This document shows positions 46,383 to 56,745 of a DNA stretch of 64,000 nucleotides, one piece after another. The DNA comes from Leguminivora glycinivorella (Eukaryota; Arthropoda; Insecta; Lepidoptera; Tortricidae), in NCBI RefSeq assembly GCF_023078275.1, contig NC_062973.1:19772956-19836955 (forward strand), read 5' to 3'. A program made the translations under genes and the position numbers. A model generated the notes under the pieces. It saw nothing but the letters and a program-made list of their open reading frames with translations. It did not search any database and was not told the origin of the DNA. Position 1 is the first letter of the stretch. Each line of letters begins with the position of its first letter.

Positions 46383-46726
46383 GTGTCATAATTTCTAGCG
46401 GTGACATGGTATCGTACGGAATTCAAAGTCACATCAAAAACGAGTACGAGAATTGTACTAAATTGTACCTACGCTAATTTAAAAAAAATGTACTAAAAGT
46501 ATTTACAAATGATCAATATGTCACCGTTAGGAAGCATACTTTCTGGTGGGCGCTATCTATTTCACTATATGTATAACAATCCAGTTTTCAACTTTCTTGT
46601 GAATCAGAAAATATGTACGTTTTCTAATAAGCGTACATTTTAGTACAATGCTGGTACATTTTTTTGATGTGACTTTGGATTCCGTACGATACCTATACCA
46701 TGTCACTGCTAGAAAGTATGATACCA
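46383..46726. mobile_element. MITE with ~60-bp terminal inverted repeats
   Basis: The left arm TTTCTAGCGGTGACATGGTA..CGGAATTCAAAGTCACATCA is matched by the right arm TGATGTGACTTTGGATTCCG..CCATGTCACTGCTAGAAA. A few extra bases (CCTATA) are present in the right arm. TATTTGA flanks the element at 46376-46382 and 46727-46733, a possible 7-bp target duplication. No transposase frame. Confidence 0.7.
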
Positions 46727-47059
46727 TATTTGATCGTTTTCATTTATTTATCGCCACTCTTTTCGAATATTCTCTTTTCCGCACTTGAATCGTTATATAT
46801 ATACTAATTCCACCGTAAAAGACACACGATAAACACATGAACAAATTGCACAAACATTTCATAGTACCTGAAGAGTCTGAATGTAATAGGAACATGATGC
46901 CTGAAAAGTCTGAATGAACATACGTTCAATGCATAACGCCAAAAGGGCTTATACATTTCTGTACCTTATTTTCAGGCTTTTACTACGTGTACTAGCTTAC
47001 ATCTTTCTTTAGGTATCAACTATCAAGCTCTCGCCAGCTCCTCTTTATAAACATATCTC

Positions 47060-47340
47060 TTTTTAACCGACTTCAAAAAAGGAGGAGGTTCTCAATTCGA
47101 CTGAATGTTTTTTTTTTTTTTTTTTTTTTTTTTTTGTATGTTACTCGCTATCTCCGAGAATCGTGGGATCTTGGAGAAATCGAGGGAACTCTTCAAATGT
47201 TATAGGCACATGTAATGTTCTTAGTGTATTTTTCAAAGGTACACCAGTATTTACGCCTGATGGTAATAATTTTATGTGGCTGAGCTGATGATGGAAGGTC
47301 AACTCCTCAACGGTTAGGAGTTAAAGGATAATTCTTTCAC
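47060..47340. repeat. Dispersed repeat with 32-nt poly-T
   Basis: TTTTTAACCGACTTCAAAAA followed by AGGAGGAGGTTCTCAATTCG is a repeat start often seen in Lepidoptera (from memory). A T-run at 47107-47138 follows, then TCTTGGAGAAATCGAGGGAA and CTGAGCTGATGATGGAAGGT. Related to the repeat at 42550-42762, which lies in opposite orientation. Confidence 0.6.
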
Positions 47341-47426
47341 TACTGTACATATATTCGGACTGATACATATAATATCACTAGGAACCACTAAAAATCAACA
47401 AATAAATTAACTTTTTAACAAAAAAT

Positions 47427-47768
47427 AAAACCGCCTTCAAAAAAAGCGTGTTACAAAACACGGAGAAACTAAAAAGCCAAAAATAATAAACCTTCGAATT
47501 CAGATTTCTTATCGGATTGCAATAATCTAAACATCCAAATTATAAACAAATCAATTATTTTTGGAGTCGGGGCCAGCCTGGGTGGGGCAAACAGGAAATA
47601 GCAAGGCGACGAACAGGTCTGGAACCGACTACAAAAATAATTGATTTGTTTATAATTTGGATGTTTAGATTATTGCAATCCGATAAGAAATCTGAATTCG
47701 AAGGTTTATTATTTTTGGCTTTTTAGTTTCTCCGTGTTTTGTAACACGCTTTTTTTGAAGGCGGTTTT
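47427..47768. repeat. 342-bp near-perfect foldback
   Basis: Arms of about 150 bp run from AAAACCGCCTTCAAAAAAAG through CACGGAGAAACTAAAAAGCC and CTTCGAATTCAGATTTCTTA to CAAATCAATTATTTTTG. The complement follows in reverse order and ends GGCGGTTTT at 47768. The outer ~130 bp pair without any mismatch noticed; the inner ~15 bp have a few. The loop of about 44 nt is GC-rich (CCTGGGTGGGGCAAACAGGA). Its outer motif resembles the CCGACTTCAAAAAA start of the neighbouring repeat. No target duplication was found. Confidence 0.85.
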
Positions 47769-48022
47769 TGAAGTAGTTACTATTGGCAGGGTGCAAAGCG
47801 GGTGGAGGGGGTAGCTAAAACGATCACAGCGCTCACTACGGCCAAAATTGACATCTTAGTCGCTGACTTGCGCTGTCAAATCCATATTGCAGTAAACATT
47901 TTCATGTCGTTCTTGAGATAAATTGAATACGGGCCTAGTAAAATTTGTTATGGCGAATTGTAATAACTCCAAGAAAAGTAGCGACTAAATTCTAGCTATT
48001 TTCTAGCTTCTAGCTATTTGAC

Positions 48023-48285
48023 GACCGGTCTGGCTCAGACGGTAGTGACCCTGCCTGCTGAGCCGCGGTCCTGGGTTCGAATCCCGGTAAGGGCATTTAT
48101 TTGTGTGATGAGCACAGATATTTGTTCCCGAGGCATGGATGTTTTCTATGTATATAAGTATGTATTTATCTATTTAAGTATGTATATCGTCGCTTAGCAC
48201 CCATAGTACAAGCTTTGCTTAGTTTGGGGCTAAGTTGATCTGTGTAAGGTGTCCCCCAATATTTATTTTATTATTATTTATTATT
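48023..48285 (+). mobile_element. tRNA-derived SINE, intact copy
   Basis: The head GACCGGTCTGGCTCAGACGG with B box GGTTCGAATCC leads to GGTAAGGGCATTTATTTGTG, GATGAGCACAGATATTTG, the CGTCGCTTAGCACCCATAGT block and TCTGTGTAAGGTGTCCCCCA. It ends in a TTTATTATTATTTATTATT tail. Same family as 44448-44887. Confidence 0.85.
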
Positions 48286-48559
48286 TCCAAAACCGTGGTG
48301 GAAACGAAACCACCGTTTAAGTGAATAGTTGCCGTAAGAAGAAAAGTGTCGTCCAATCTCTGAAGTTTTACTTAAAGTGCGTAATCATTTGATACAAGTA
48401 TTGAATTGAATTTACGGTGAATTTATAGTGCAAATTTTATTGGAGGTAGAAAAGCCGACGTGGAAGCCAATCCCAGTTATGTTCGAAAATCATTTTATTT
48501 GTTTCCTCATCTGTGCTCCTGTTTACAAATCGAAACGGATTGACGAAAATGATGATTAC

Positions 48560-48668
48560 ATAATAACTACTTATATAATGTGTAAATATTTAATAATATC
48601 TACCTTGTTCTAAGATGTTGACATGTAAAATTGTTTTACCAATAAATATTCTGATTCTGATTCTGAAT
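48560..48668 (+). mobile_element. Non-LTR retrotransposon 3' end
   Basis: ATGTTGACATGTAAAATTG followed by CAATAAATATTCTGATTCTG and more TTCTGA units is a LINE terminus with tandem tail, like the one at 56699-56745. Little or no coding sequence remains. Confidence 0.55.
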
Positions 48669-49789
48669 GCGTAAATATCGAGGTTTCAATGGGAAGAAGG
48701 AGCACGAGAACAATAGAAGCAGAAGCAGTTCATCCACTGAAGGCTTATCACATTTTAAATAAAATTCCTGATAACTTATTTCATCGCATTCATGATTGTA
48801 TTTGATGTGATATCTGGTAAACCACCAATATTTTCAAGTAAATGAAACAAGTTTTTGTAATGTATATTATAATTAGACGTTATTATAGCTAGTTTGTTTT
48901 TATTTTACAATAAACCCTGTGCCCTGCAATGATATTTATAATACCTATAGTTAGCCTATGAAAATGACAGGATAGCAGTGAACTGATCAACTATTTCAAA
49001 AGCCAATGATTTATTTATATTTTATTGCACATATGTACAAATAATGTCTTCAATCTGTAGAAAATGCCCAGCTAGCACCAATTTATTGCCTTTATTCATC
49101 GTCTCAGGTTGGAAAATGATTTCTTGAGCGATGGCACGAAACCCCGTTTTAGTCACCAGTTTGTTAATTTCTCAATGAAAACAACGATTTTAATGTTATT
49201 GGCGATAATGTTGTAACCACCATCGTCCAAAATTGTGTAATGTAGTAAAATAGCACAAGATTTCATTAATTTTTTCGTGATTTTTTCACAATGTTTACTT
49301 ACTTCTCGCTTGACAGCGGTTACAATATTGTCACTGTCACGTGGCGTTGTCGTCGCGCACGGTCCCAATAGATAAAATAAGAGATTTATTACATCTTCTT
49401 AGGTGAGATTAGATATAACGCGCAAAAATATTTGAACAAAGCCAAGGTAGGTATGTACGAAATGTACATACATTTTGCGTGGTCAGGGTTAAGTGTTGTG
49501 TGTTTTTTATTACTTTATCAGCTCGCTGAAAGGGTTTTCTACCGTGAAACAGCGTGCACTATTTCTACCAACACGCATTTGCGTGACGCCGAATTTTTAT
49601 ATTCGCATCTGTATTCTGCCTCTCGCTCTAGTAACCTTATTTGTTTCTACACATATCGCTTTCTGCTGATAAAATAAGGGAAAACAACCTTTATTTATAA
49701 AGGTAGAAAGTATAACATGGCTGTGATTTACGATTGGGAGACTAAAACCTTTATTGCAAAGTGTCACGGAACGATCCAGGTGTGGAATG
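48669..49789. other. Unassigned intergenic DNA
   Basis: Frames at 49153-49368 (-) and 49432-49677 (+) show no domain. Confidence 0.35.
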
Positions 49790-49796
49790 CTTTTAC

Positions 49797-50113
49797 CATA
49801 GATTAAATATAAGAAGATCATACTATCCTACGCATACATTAAAATGCGACCGTCTAAGAAGACGCATATACTACACCACACATAGATGGCGCCACAAAAA
49901 ATGCCTTTTTGCCATCGATTATTTGTAGATTGGCGTTAAGTGTCACTTTCGAGCCAATCTATGTCAAAAGTGACACATAACGCCGTCTACAAGTGTACTC
50001 AAAAGCTAGATATTTTTTGTGGCGCCATCTATGAGTGGTGTAGTATATGCGTCTTTTTAGACGGTCGCATTTTAATGTATGGGGCGGTATGATCTTCTTA
50101 TATTTAATCTATG
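49797..50113. mobile_element. 317-bp MITE with >100-bp inverted termini and 7-bp target duplication
   Basis: The left end is CATAGATTAAATATAAGAAG and the right end CTTCTTATATTTAATCTATG. Pairing continues inward through TTAAAATGCGACCGTCTAA and TAGATGGCGCCACAAAAAAT, and resumes at the centre (GCGTTAAGTGTCACTTT / AAAGTGACACATAACGC). CTTTTAC flanks both ends (49790-49796 and 50114-50120). No coding capacity. Confidence 0.9.
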
Positions 50114-50634
50114 CTTTTACATAGAAAATAGAGGACGCTTGAAGCGTGCGACTTATAAGCAAAGAAACTTCGTTTAATCTTCAGTTACACGTATTAAAAA
50201 GGAGATTTTAAATCTTAAGGCAGCGTTCTAAGGGTGAGTTTGGGTTTAAAGTGGGGGAAGGTAAGGTGGCGTAACGGGTGCTGCTATTTCATAATGACGC
50301 CATTACATGCGATTATGGCGTTCTTGAGTTAATTACATAATTAAATAACCTTTTTTTGACGCTGCTGCCGTTTGATTTTCTTACAGATATTAAGACAGCA
50401 CTAAAACGCTGTTTTTTATGGGCGGAGGAAAGCTTAATTCAAGGTAATATTGCGGAAATATGGCGGTTACAGGAAAACATTACCGTACACGGTGCACAGG
50501 AGGCAACTACGAATATTTTTGTTGTTATTCTGTGTTATTTGTGGGCACTAGCTACGGTAGCTATGAGCGTGAATTCTACTACTAAATAAAACACCCTTTT
50601 AAATGCTGCACGTTCCTAACTTTAAACATGCAGT
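50114..50634. other. Unassigned intergenic DNA
   Basis: A 77-codon frame at 50356-50589 (+) has no recognisable domain. Confidence 0.35.
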
Positions 50635-50866
50635 AATAGTACATTACGATACAAGTGCGTAAAAAAGGAAGTTCGAAACGAGTGGCGATAGATTAAAACA
50701 CGACTGAAGGGAGTGTTTTAAATCGACACAAGTTACGAATTTCCTTTTCGCACGTGTATCGTACGACGTTTTTCAGTACAGATGAGCCTTCAAAGTTTCG
50801 ACCTGGCATATAATGAACCACTTCTCGCACTAGTGCGTAAAAAAAACACCATCTGTACTGAAAAAT
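50635..50866. mobile_element. MITE, ACATTACGATACAAGTGCG / CGCACGTGTATCGTACGACG family
   Basis: ACGATACAAGTGCGTAAAAA and AGGAAGTTCGAAACGAGTGG pair with AGTTACGAATTTCCTTTTCG and CGCACGTGTATCGTACG. The centre is itself palindromic (AAAACACGACTGAAGGGAGT..GTTTT). The right part TTTTTCAGTACAGAT / ATCTGTACTGAAAA forms a second stem. A partial copy is at 19534-19665. Confidence 0.75.
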
Positions 50867-50943
50867 AGGTTTTTTTTAAAGCATTTCTAACTAAAGGTGC
50901 CATTCGTACCTATAATATATGACGATATCGAATTCGCGTTGAA

Positions 50944-51642
50944 TCAGCAGAACCAAAACTGAACAGATGTTCTGCGATTTCGGTGGTCTATCCAGTTTTT
51001 CCCCTATTGCCTTAGATGGTGTATACCTACCAGTCTGCTCCGACTTCCGGTACCTTGGGTCATTATTCCAAAATGACGGAAGCATCGACCGTGACGTGAA
51101 AAATAGAATAAATGCGGGATGGATGAAATGGCGACAGGTCTCAGGGACAACATGCGATCGACGGATGCCCCTTAAACTTAAGGGGAAAATCTATAAGACG
51201 ATTGTGAGGCCTGTTGTATTGTATGGATCTGAATGCTGGGCGACAAAGGTGGAGGATGAAAGGAGATTGCACGTAGCGGAAATGAGAATGTTGAGATGGA
51301 TATGTGGAGTGACCAGAATGGATCGGATTAGGAATGAGTATATTAGGGGAAGTTTGAAAGTTGCGCCTATAACGGAAAAGATGAGGAGTGGCAGGTTGGC
51401 GTGGTACGGTCATGTAATGAGGAGGGATGAGTGTCATATAGGCAAAAGAATGTTGGAGATGAATGTTGATGGATGGAGAGGGAGGGGTAAACCCAAACAA
51501 CGATGGATGGATTGTGTGAAAGAGGACATGAGAAAGAAAGATGTGAGTGTTGAGATGACGAAAGATAGGGGACAATGGAAGAGAAAGACATGTTGTACCG
51601 ACCCCACATAGCGTGGGATAAGGGTAGGAGGAAGAAGAGGAG
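50944..51642 (+). mobile_element. 5'-truncated RTE-type LINE with perfect 17-bp target duplication
   Basis: The 699-bp insert is flanked by identical 17-bp repeats ATCGAATTCGCGTTGAA (50927-50943 and 51643-51659). It starts directly inside the reverse-transcriptase coding sequence and ends in GGGTAGGAGGAAGAAGAGGAG just after the coding stop. Target duplication, 5' truncation and an intact 3' end show target-primed reverse transcription. Confidence 0.95.
50946..51611 (+). pseudogene. RTE-like reverse transcriptase, C-terminal part
   Basis: The frame is open from the insertion point to the stop at 51609-51611, about 221 codons. It starts with SRTKTEQMFCDFGG, a late RT palm/thumb motif, then LPVCSDFRYLGSLFQNDGS, NRINAGWMKWRQVSG and YKTIVRPVVLYGSECWATK. 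After these come RMLRWICGVTR and the terminal GRGKPKQRWMDCVKED. This order is typical of the RTE/BovB-like clade. The YADD active site and the endonuclease are missing because of 5' truncation, so the product cannot polymerise. The undamaged frame and perfect target duplication indicate a recent insertion. Confidence 0.9.
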
Positions 51643-51733
51643 ATCGAATTCGCGTTGAAGGGTAAAAGTAAGTATAATTAATGTCCGGTCTTATCATACT
51701 CTTTCCTCGAATTGAAAAGATAACTATCACATC

Positions 51734-51980
51734 CATACTAAAATTATAAATGGGAAAGAGTGGATGTCTGTTTGTTTGTCAGGTCTTTCACGGCAAAACG
51801 GAGCGACGAATTGATGTGATTTTTTAAGTGGAGATAGTTGAAGGGATGGAGAGTGACACAGGCTACTTTTTGTCTCTTTATAACTCGAGCGACGACGCGG
51901 GCAAAAGTATGTATGTTATTTTTAATGTGTTTTTGTACAATAAAGAGTTACTACTACTACTACTACTACTACTACTAAAA
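51734..51980 (+). mobile_element. Lep1/Helitron-like element fused to a LINE-type tail
   Basis: 51734-51910 repeats the element seen at 44604-44784 (ATACTAAAATTATAAATGGG..TTTTTAAGTGGAGATAGTTG..GACGCGGGCAAAAGTA). It is followed at once by TGTTTTTGTACAATAAAGAG and about eleven ACT units, the form of a LINE 3' end. Either two insertions abut, or one transcript carried both. Confidence 0.55.
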
Positions 51981-52164
51981 GCTAGTAAAATATATATTAC
52001 TTCAACCTCCTAATGGTTAGAGCAAATTATTAATCTTATACGATACATATACCTTTATCAAATTGAATGAAATTATACATACATCTGCCTCTGTATTTAT
52101 AACTACCGCGATTACAACTTTCATTCGTGGTTCCTTCTGTCAATTGATATTTGAACGACACCAT

Positions 52165-52406
52165 TAGCACAGTATAATAAAGAGTACTATCGTACAGTAT
52201 GGCCATTCCCGATCCCCGCTAAAAGTGCCACCCACCCCCTCTCGGTTACCTCACAGTTACCGCCTGTCAAAAACGCGAACAGTCGACCTGTCATATCTCA
52301 CTCATACAAGCATGGTACGCGTTCACCTGCACGAGCTTAGACTGTGTGCTAGGAACGCGCCTCTTTCATATATTTGATCGCCAGTGTCCGAGATGTGCCA
52401 TTAGAC
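52165..52406 (-). repeat. ~230-bp dispersed repeat, reverse copy
   Basis: The minus strand matches 55915-56292 in order: CTCGGACACTGGCGATCA, AAAGAGGCGC, ATGCTTGTATGAGTGA, ATATGACAGGTCGACTGTTC, TTTGACAGGCGGTAACTGTG and GTACGATAGTACTCTTTATT. The other copy has a MITE insertion that this one lacks. No coding capacity; class unknown. Confidence 0.8.
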
Positions 52407-52541
52407 AAATGTGACGTTATCTGGGTAAAGGGACCTTACTGTCGATGGCACTTACGGTGTTATTATGTATGCAAATACGACGCCGCGGGACGTAAGCGCC
52501 ATCGACAATACGGTCCTTATAACCAGATAACTTCACAAATA
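52407..52541. mobile_element. Palindromic MITE, TGATGTTATCTGG family, copy 2
   Basis: The left arm ATGTGACGTTATCTGGGTAA..GGGACCTTACTGTCGATGGC pairs with GCGCCATCGACAATACGGTC..AACCAGATAACTTCACA. The centre GCAAATACGACGCCGCGGGA is the reverse complement of the centre of copy 1 (9482-9620). It lies right beside the dispersed repeat 52165-52406. Confidence 0.8.
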
Positions 52542-52907
52542 TCAAAGTGTCAGACAAGGGCAAGCGAACCTAAAGTACCTAAACGTCATTTTACGCAACT
52601 ATTCTAAGTCAGACGTTAATATTAATAAAGACTATTAATTTGGCTAACGAAGCTTTGTTAAATATTGAATCTATTAATTCTAATTAATACGGCATTTTAG
52701 TTTGGGTTTTTAATTAAACTTTATTAGCTACTAATAAGACCAAATATTTTATTATCTAATGAATAATTATAGTCTACTCAACTAGTTTATGACATAATTT
52801 TCTTTTCTTCTATTGCAACTTTCATTTGCTTTATTCACTAATTGATAACCTATGTTTCTTGATCGCTAGGTGCACAACTGATATTTGCTATATATTGTAT
52901 GAAATGT

Positions 52908-52961
52908 AGGTAAGTACTTTGTTTTTCTGCCGGTAGGCGGCAGAAAACCAAAGTACCTACC
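52908..52961. repeat. Tiny hairpin element
   Basis: GGTAAGTACTTTGTTTTTCT-GCC pairs with GGC-AGAAAACCAAAGTACCTACC around a loop of only a few bases (GGTA). About 25 bp per arm with three mismatches. Confidence 0.6.
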
Positions 52962-53084
52962 CTTTAACGCGCAAAACTCAAAAAAATCGTGAATTAAAAC
53001 CTCATCGCCATCCTGTAAGTAGTCCTAAAAATTATGTACAGGAAAAAAATACAAAAAGATAATCATACAGGTTGGTCTTTTTTG

Positions 53085-53345
53085 AAACCAGTGCCCTATA
53101 AAGCGTTAAATCTTATTTAGTATTAAAATTTGGAAAAAACCCGCGACCGTGACATAGTGGACCGATTTTCATGAAACATGGCTAAGAACACTCGCGACTA
53201 ACTCAGCTTTCAGACAAAAAAAACTAAATCTAAATCGGTGCATCCGTTCGGGAACTACGATGCCACAGACAGACACACACACACAGACAGACAGACAAAC
53301 AGACAGACACGTCAAACTTATAACACCCCGTCGTTTTTGCCAATT
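53085..53345 (+). repeat. Dispersed repeat with (CA)n/(CAGA)n tract
   Basis: GACCGATTTTCATGAAACAT, CTAAATCTAAATCGGTGCAT, CGTTCGGGAACTACGATGCC, an ACACAC/ACAGACAG tract, then ACACCCCGTCGTTTTTGC. A reverse partial copy is at 54940-55045 (GCATCGTAGCTCCCGAACGA). Recognised from memory as very common in Lepidoptera. Confidence 0.6.
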
Positions 53346-53974
53346 GAACAGCTATTCCTTCGTACGGCACTTTTTCCTCAAATAAATAATTGCTTTTGTT
53401 TAAAGTTTGAAAGATAATATAGTAATTCTAAATCGAGAATTGTACCTGCAAATCTACATATTTTATAGGTTTTATTTAGATACAAATAAAGTGAAAAGTT
53501 TAATTCGAAAACACAACGCAGGACGCTAAACAACAATGTTTGATAAAGTTTGTGAATGTTGTGGTGAGCCTTTATCCATCAGTTTCCAACTATCGCCTGA
53601 CAGTTATACTTTTATTAATTTCTAGGGTTTCTGGGACCCCAAATAGATAAAACAAAACCCTTATAGGACTTGATTGTCCGTTCGTTTCTTTATCAAGTAC
53701 TTAGGGAAGACCCTTTATCTCGGTAACGGGTAAGTGCGTTTTTACATTATGCGATCTGATAATGGATGTAGGACCTATATTATAGTAAAGTCGCCATTTT
53801 TGACATTTGGCTGACATCCTTCCTACATCCAATATTGGATCTATAATAAGGAATTTGACTGTAGTTAAAATAAAATATTTTATACCATGCACGCAATAAA
53901 GCATCAGATAATTAAGTAGTAGAAAAACATGGACACAAATATTTTTAAATCCTATTTCTATTTTTGTTTTTTAG

Positions 53975-54910
53975 GGTTCCGTACCTCAAAGAGGAAAAAC
54001 GGAACCCTTATTTATAGAATCATTCGCGTGTCTCTCTGTCCCTCTGTCAAAGCCGATTTCTCCGAAACTACTTCACCGATTTACTTGAAATTTGGCACAC
54101 GTATGTAAACCTGTGGCCCAAAGACGGACATGTAATTTAATTAAATGAAATTTAATCACAGGGGTCACTTTTGGGGGGTAAAATTGAAAATTAAAAATCA
54201 AAGTTATTAAAACTATATTGTGTTACATATCAAATGAAAGAGCATTTTATCAGCATCTGAAATATATTTTTTTTATATTTTTTTATTTTGGTTATTTAGA
54301 AGTAATTTAAGAAAATAAGCAAAAAATGACCATTCCCCCCCCCTTATCTCCGAAACTAGTTAGAAAAAAAATTTCAAAAAAATACACGAGATAGCCCTCT
54401 ACCTGTAAATTACAGGAAAACCTATTAGAAATCTACAGTCAAGCGTAAGTCGGACTTAAGAGAAAAAAACTCAAATTACGAATTTCACTCACTGCCGCTG
54501 CAAGTAGTTACTAAACGTCTTAAATTGTGTAAGCGCGTTGGACAGGTATAAAGATATTCATTTCTGTTTCGTTTTGTTTTAGAAATTGTAAAAAAAAAAA
54601 TTTATTTGCAAAATGACTTAAGTTTGTACTAAAAAGGAGGCGCTTAAGACCGTTTAGAACTTTACTGACCATAATATTGCCCACATAGGTCCAAAAAAAG
54701 GTGTATATATACGAAAACAAAAAAATTGTGCCACCGACAACCAAAATCTGAAGTCTATCTGCTCTATCTCTTATAGTTTCCAAAATATACGTAAAATCTT
54801 ATAACTCAAATTTAGTGTACGTTGCCATTACATATCGTCAGGCGCTCATGACCTTTTTGTATGGAAATGTCGAAATCCGACTCGCACTTGACCAATTTTC
54901 ATAGAAAGTT
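53975..54910. repeat. GGGTTCCGTACCTCAAAGAGG dispersed repeat
   Basis: It begins AGGGTTCCGTACCTCAAAGA, continues with CCGATTTCTCCGAAACTACT and TGAAATTTGGCACACGTATG, and ends near AAATCCGACTCGCACTTGAC. A remnant of the same end is at 56755-56815 (GAGTCCGACTCGCACTTGGC then CGGTTTTTA). The frames inside (e.g. 54520-54783) are not genes. Confidence 0.6.
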
Positions 54911-54939
54911 GTGTTTTATTATAGTTTTCAAGGAGGTTT

Positions 54940-55045
54940 CTTGTTTTTAACCACCGATGCAAAAACGACGGAGTATTATTGACATGTCTGTCTGTCTGTG
55001 GCATCGTAGCTCCCGAACGAATCAATCGATTTTGATATAGATTTT
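54940..55045 (-). repeat. Reverse partial copy of the 53085 repeat
   Basis: It contains AACCACCGATGCAAAAACGA, the TGTCTGTCTGTCTGTGGCAT tract and GCTCCCGAACGAATCAATCG, the reverse of the blocks at 53085-53345. Confidence 0.55.
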
Positions 55046-55079
55046 AATGTTTAAGGTGAATTCGTCGAGAGTTTTATTC

Positions 55080-55435
55080 TTGTACCACGTAGGTGGCAAA
55101 CAGGCACACGGACCGCCTGATGGAAAGCGGTCATTGTAACCTATGGACGCCTGCCACTCAAGGAGTGGCACATATGCGTTGCCGACTCGACTCATTAGAA
55201 ACTTGTACAAACCTGTACTTAGAAGGGGCCTGGGTGCCGACGACTCAAAGGACAATCTATTGTCCTAATTAGTTCCGTAGGTTCTCCCGTCGTCAGCATA
55301 CCGCACCCTCGCTGAGTTCTGGCTGCCTTACTCACCGGCAGGAACACAACAATGAGTAAGGTCTAGTCCTATTTGACCGCGGTCTTTTGTAAAGCGGAGG
55401 TACTTCCCCAGTTAGACTCTGCTCTACCTTAGAGT
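55080..55435. repeat. Dispersed repeat, GGTGGCAAACAGGCACACGG family
   Basis: GTACCACGTAGGTGGCAAAC, then CGCCTGATGGAAAGCGGTCA, GACGCCTGCCACTC and TTGCCGACTCG. The second half has GGACAATCTATTGTCCTAAT and GGAGGTACTTCCCCAGTTAG. The first half is recalled as a frequent lepidopteran repeat. No coding sequence. Confidence 0.5.
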
Positions 55436-55914
55436 ATATTCAATTTAATATTAGAGTTATCAGTCAAGATATTCAAATGCAGCGCCATCTATATTATTAG
55501 TTTCGACAACTTTTTATGTGACTTTCCATGCCTAAAGGTTCGCACAAGTCTCAAGCTCAAGTCGCGTAAATTACTTAGTAAATTTTGCCGAGAGATGGCG
55601 CTAAATACAATAATGCTCATTAGAGTACCTATACTTCTAGCCAAAGACATATATATAATATAACTCCGTATAGACAGATAAAGTCTATGAAAAAAACGTA
55701 CTTACCTCAGTACCATACAGAAGAAGGGTACGCTCAGCTAGATGGCGCTAATATTAATATTTGACATTTTAAAACATATCAAGCTAAGAATATGGGCCAA
55801 ATTGTCAAAACTGAGGTTCAAAAGTCTTAAGCCTGTATCGAGAGATGGCAGTCTATGCACTGTGATTACACATTTTACTTTGACTCTACATCTCTATAAT
55901 ACTCGATCTTCTTT

Positions 55915-56292
55915 GCTTCTAGCACACCTCGGACACTGGCGATCAATTGTGAGTGTGCACGGGAAAACGTCCCACTTTGTCGATTGCTATAAAGCCGCTT
56001 TGTCAGTTTATTCATATGAAGATACAAGTAAATCTCGCATTAATGGTAACCGACAAAGTGGGACGATTTACTAAACACACTCACAAATATATTGAAAGAG
56101 GCGCAATCCTAGCACAGTCTTAGCTCGTGTAGGTGAACGTACTATGCTTGTATGAGTGAAATATGACAGGTCGACTGTTCGTGTTTTTGACAGGCGGTAA
56201 CTGTGAGGTAACCGAGAGGGAGTTGGCGGCACTTTCAGCGGGGAGCGAGGGTGGCCATACTGTACGATAGTACTCTTTATTATACTGTGCTT
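55915..56292 (+). repeat. ~230-bp dispersed repeat with a nested MITE
   Basis: Same repeat as 52165-52406, in forward orientation, interrupted at GATCAA|ATATAT by the 140-bp element at 55947-56086. The uninterrupted site in the other copy (GATCAAATATATG) shows a clean insertion without obvious target duplication. Confidence 0.8.
55947..56086. mobile_element. 140-bp MITE with TTGTGAGTGTG termini
   Basis: The inverted ends are TTGTGAGTGTG and CACACTCACAA. The inner pair GTCCCACTTTGTCG / CGACAAAGTGGGAC makes a second stem. Inserted in the dispersed repeat 55915-56292. Confidence 0.8.
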
Positions 56293-56299
56293 CTAGACA

Positions 56300-56745
56300 A
56301 GTCTTATATGAGTACCAATGTGGTAGGGGATAGTGAAAAAATAAGATCAGACCCCTCAGAGGCAACTATTGCCGGAAAGTTAGTAGGTATCGACCGTAAA
56401 TTGGCGAAATCCAACCAATTAACACATCAAACACATGTGATGGACCCTGCCGTCTATAATAAATTGCCGCAATATGTGGTTGAAGCGCCTAGTGTGTCGA
56501 ACTTTAAGTATCGCTTAAAAAATTGGCTGGTCGAGCACCTGTTCTACATTTATGACAATTTTTTTATTACCGAATTAGAAAATTATTTTTGTGCATTTTT
56601 TATGTGAATATTGCCTAAATTTTTGTAATTTCAATCTTCTGTCTATTTATTTTCTAAGTATTATTGTTGTATGAATATTATTTTTTAAATCAAATCTTGA
56701 CGTGTAAAATGGCGTTACAAATAAATGAGTATGAGTAGTATGATT
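56300..56745 (+). mobile_element. 5'-truncated LINE with C-terminal coding remnant
   Basis: The frame up to the stop at 56605-56607 ends with DPAVYNKLPQYVVEAP and FKYRLKNWLVEHLFY, the terminal motif of CR1/L2-type LINE polyproteins (compare GPKLYNKIP..KLKSFLLQKAYY at the end of 39481-41085). The 3' end is ATTGTTGTATGAATATTAT.. GACGTGTAAAATGGCGTTAC and AATAAATGAGTATGAGTAG. The polymerase domain is missing. Confidence 0.75.

Noticed and set aside
51141..51736. Three minus-strand frames of 80-144 codons
   Set aside because: Antisense of the RTE reverse-transcriptase fragment.
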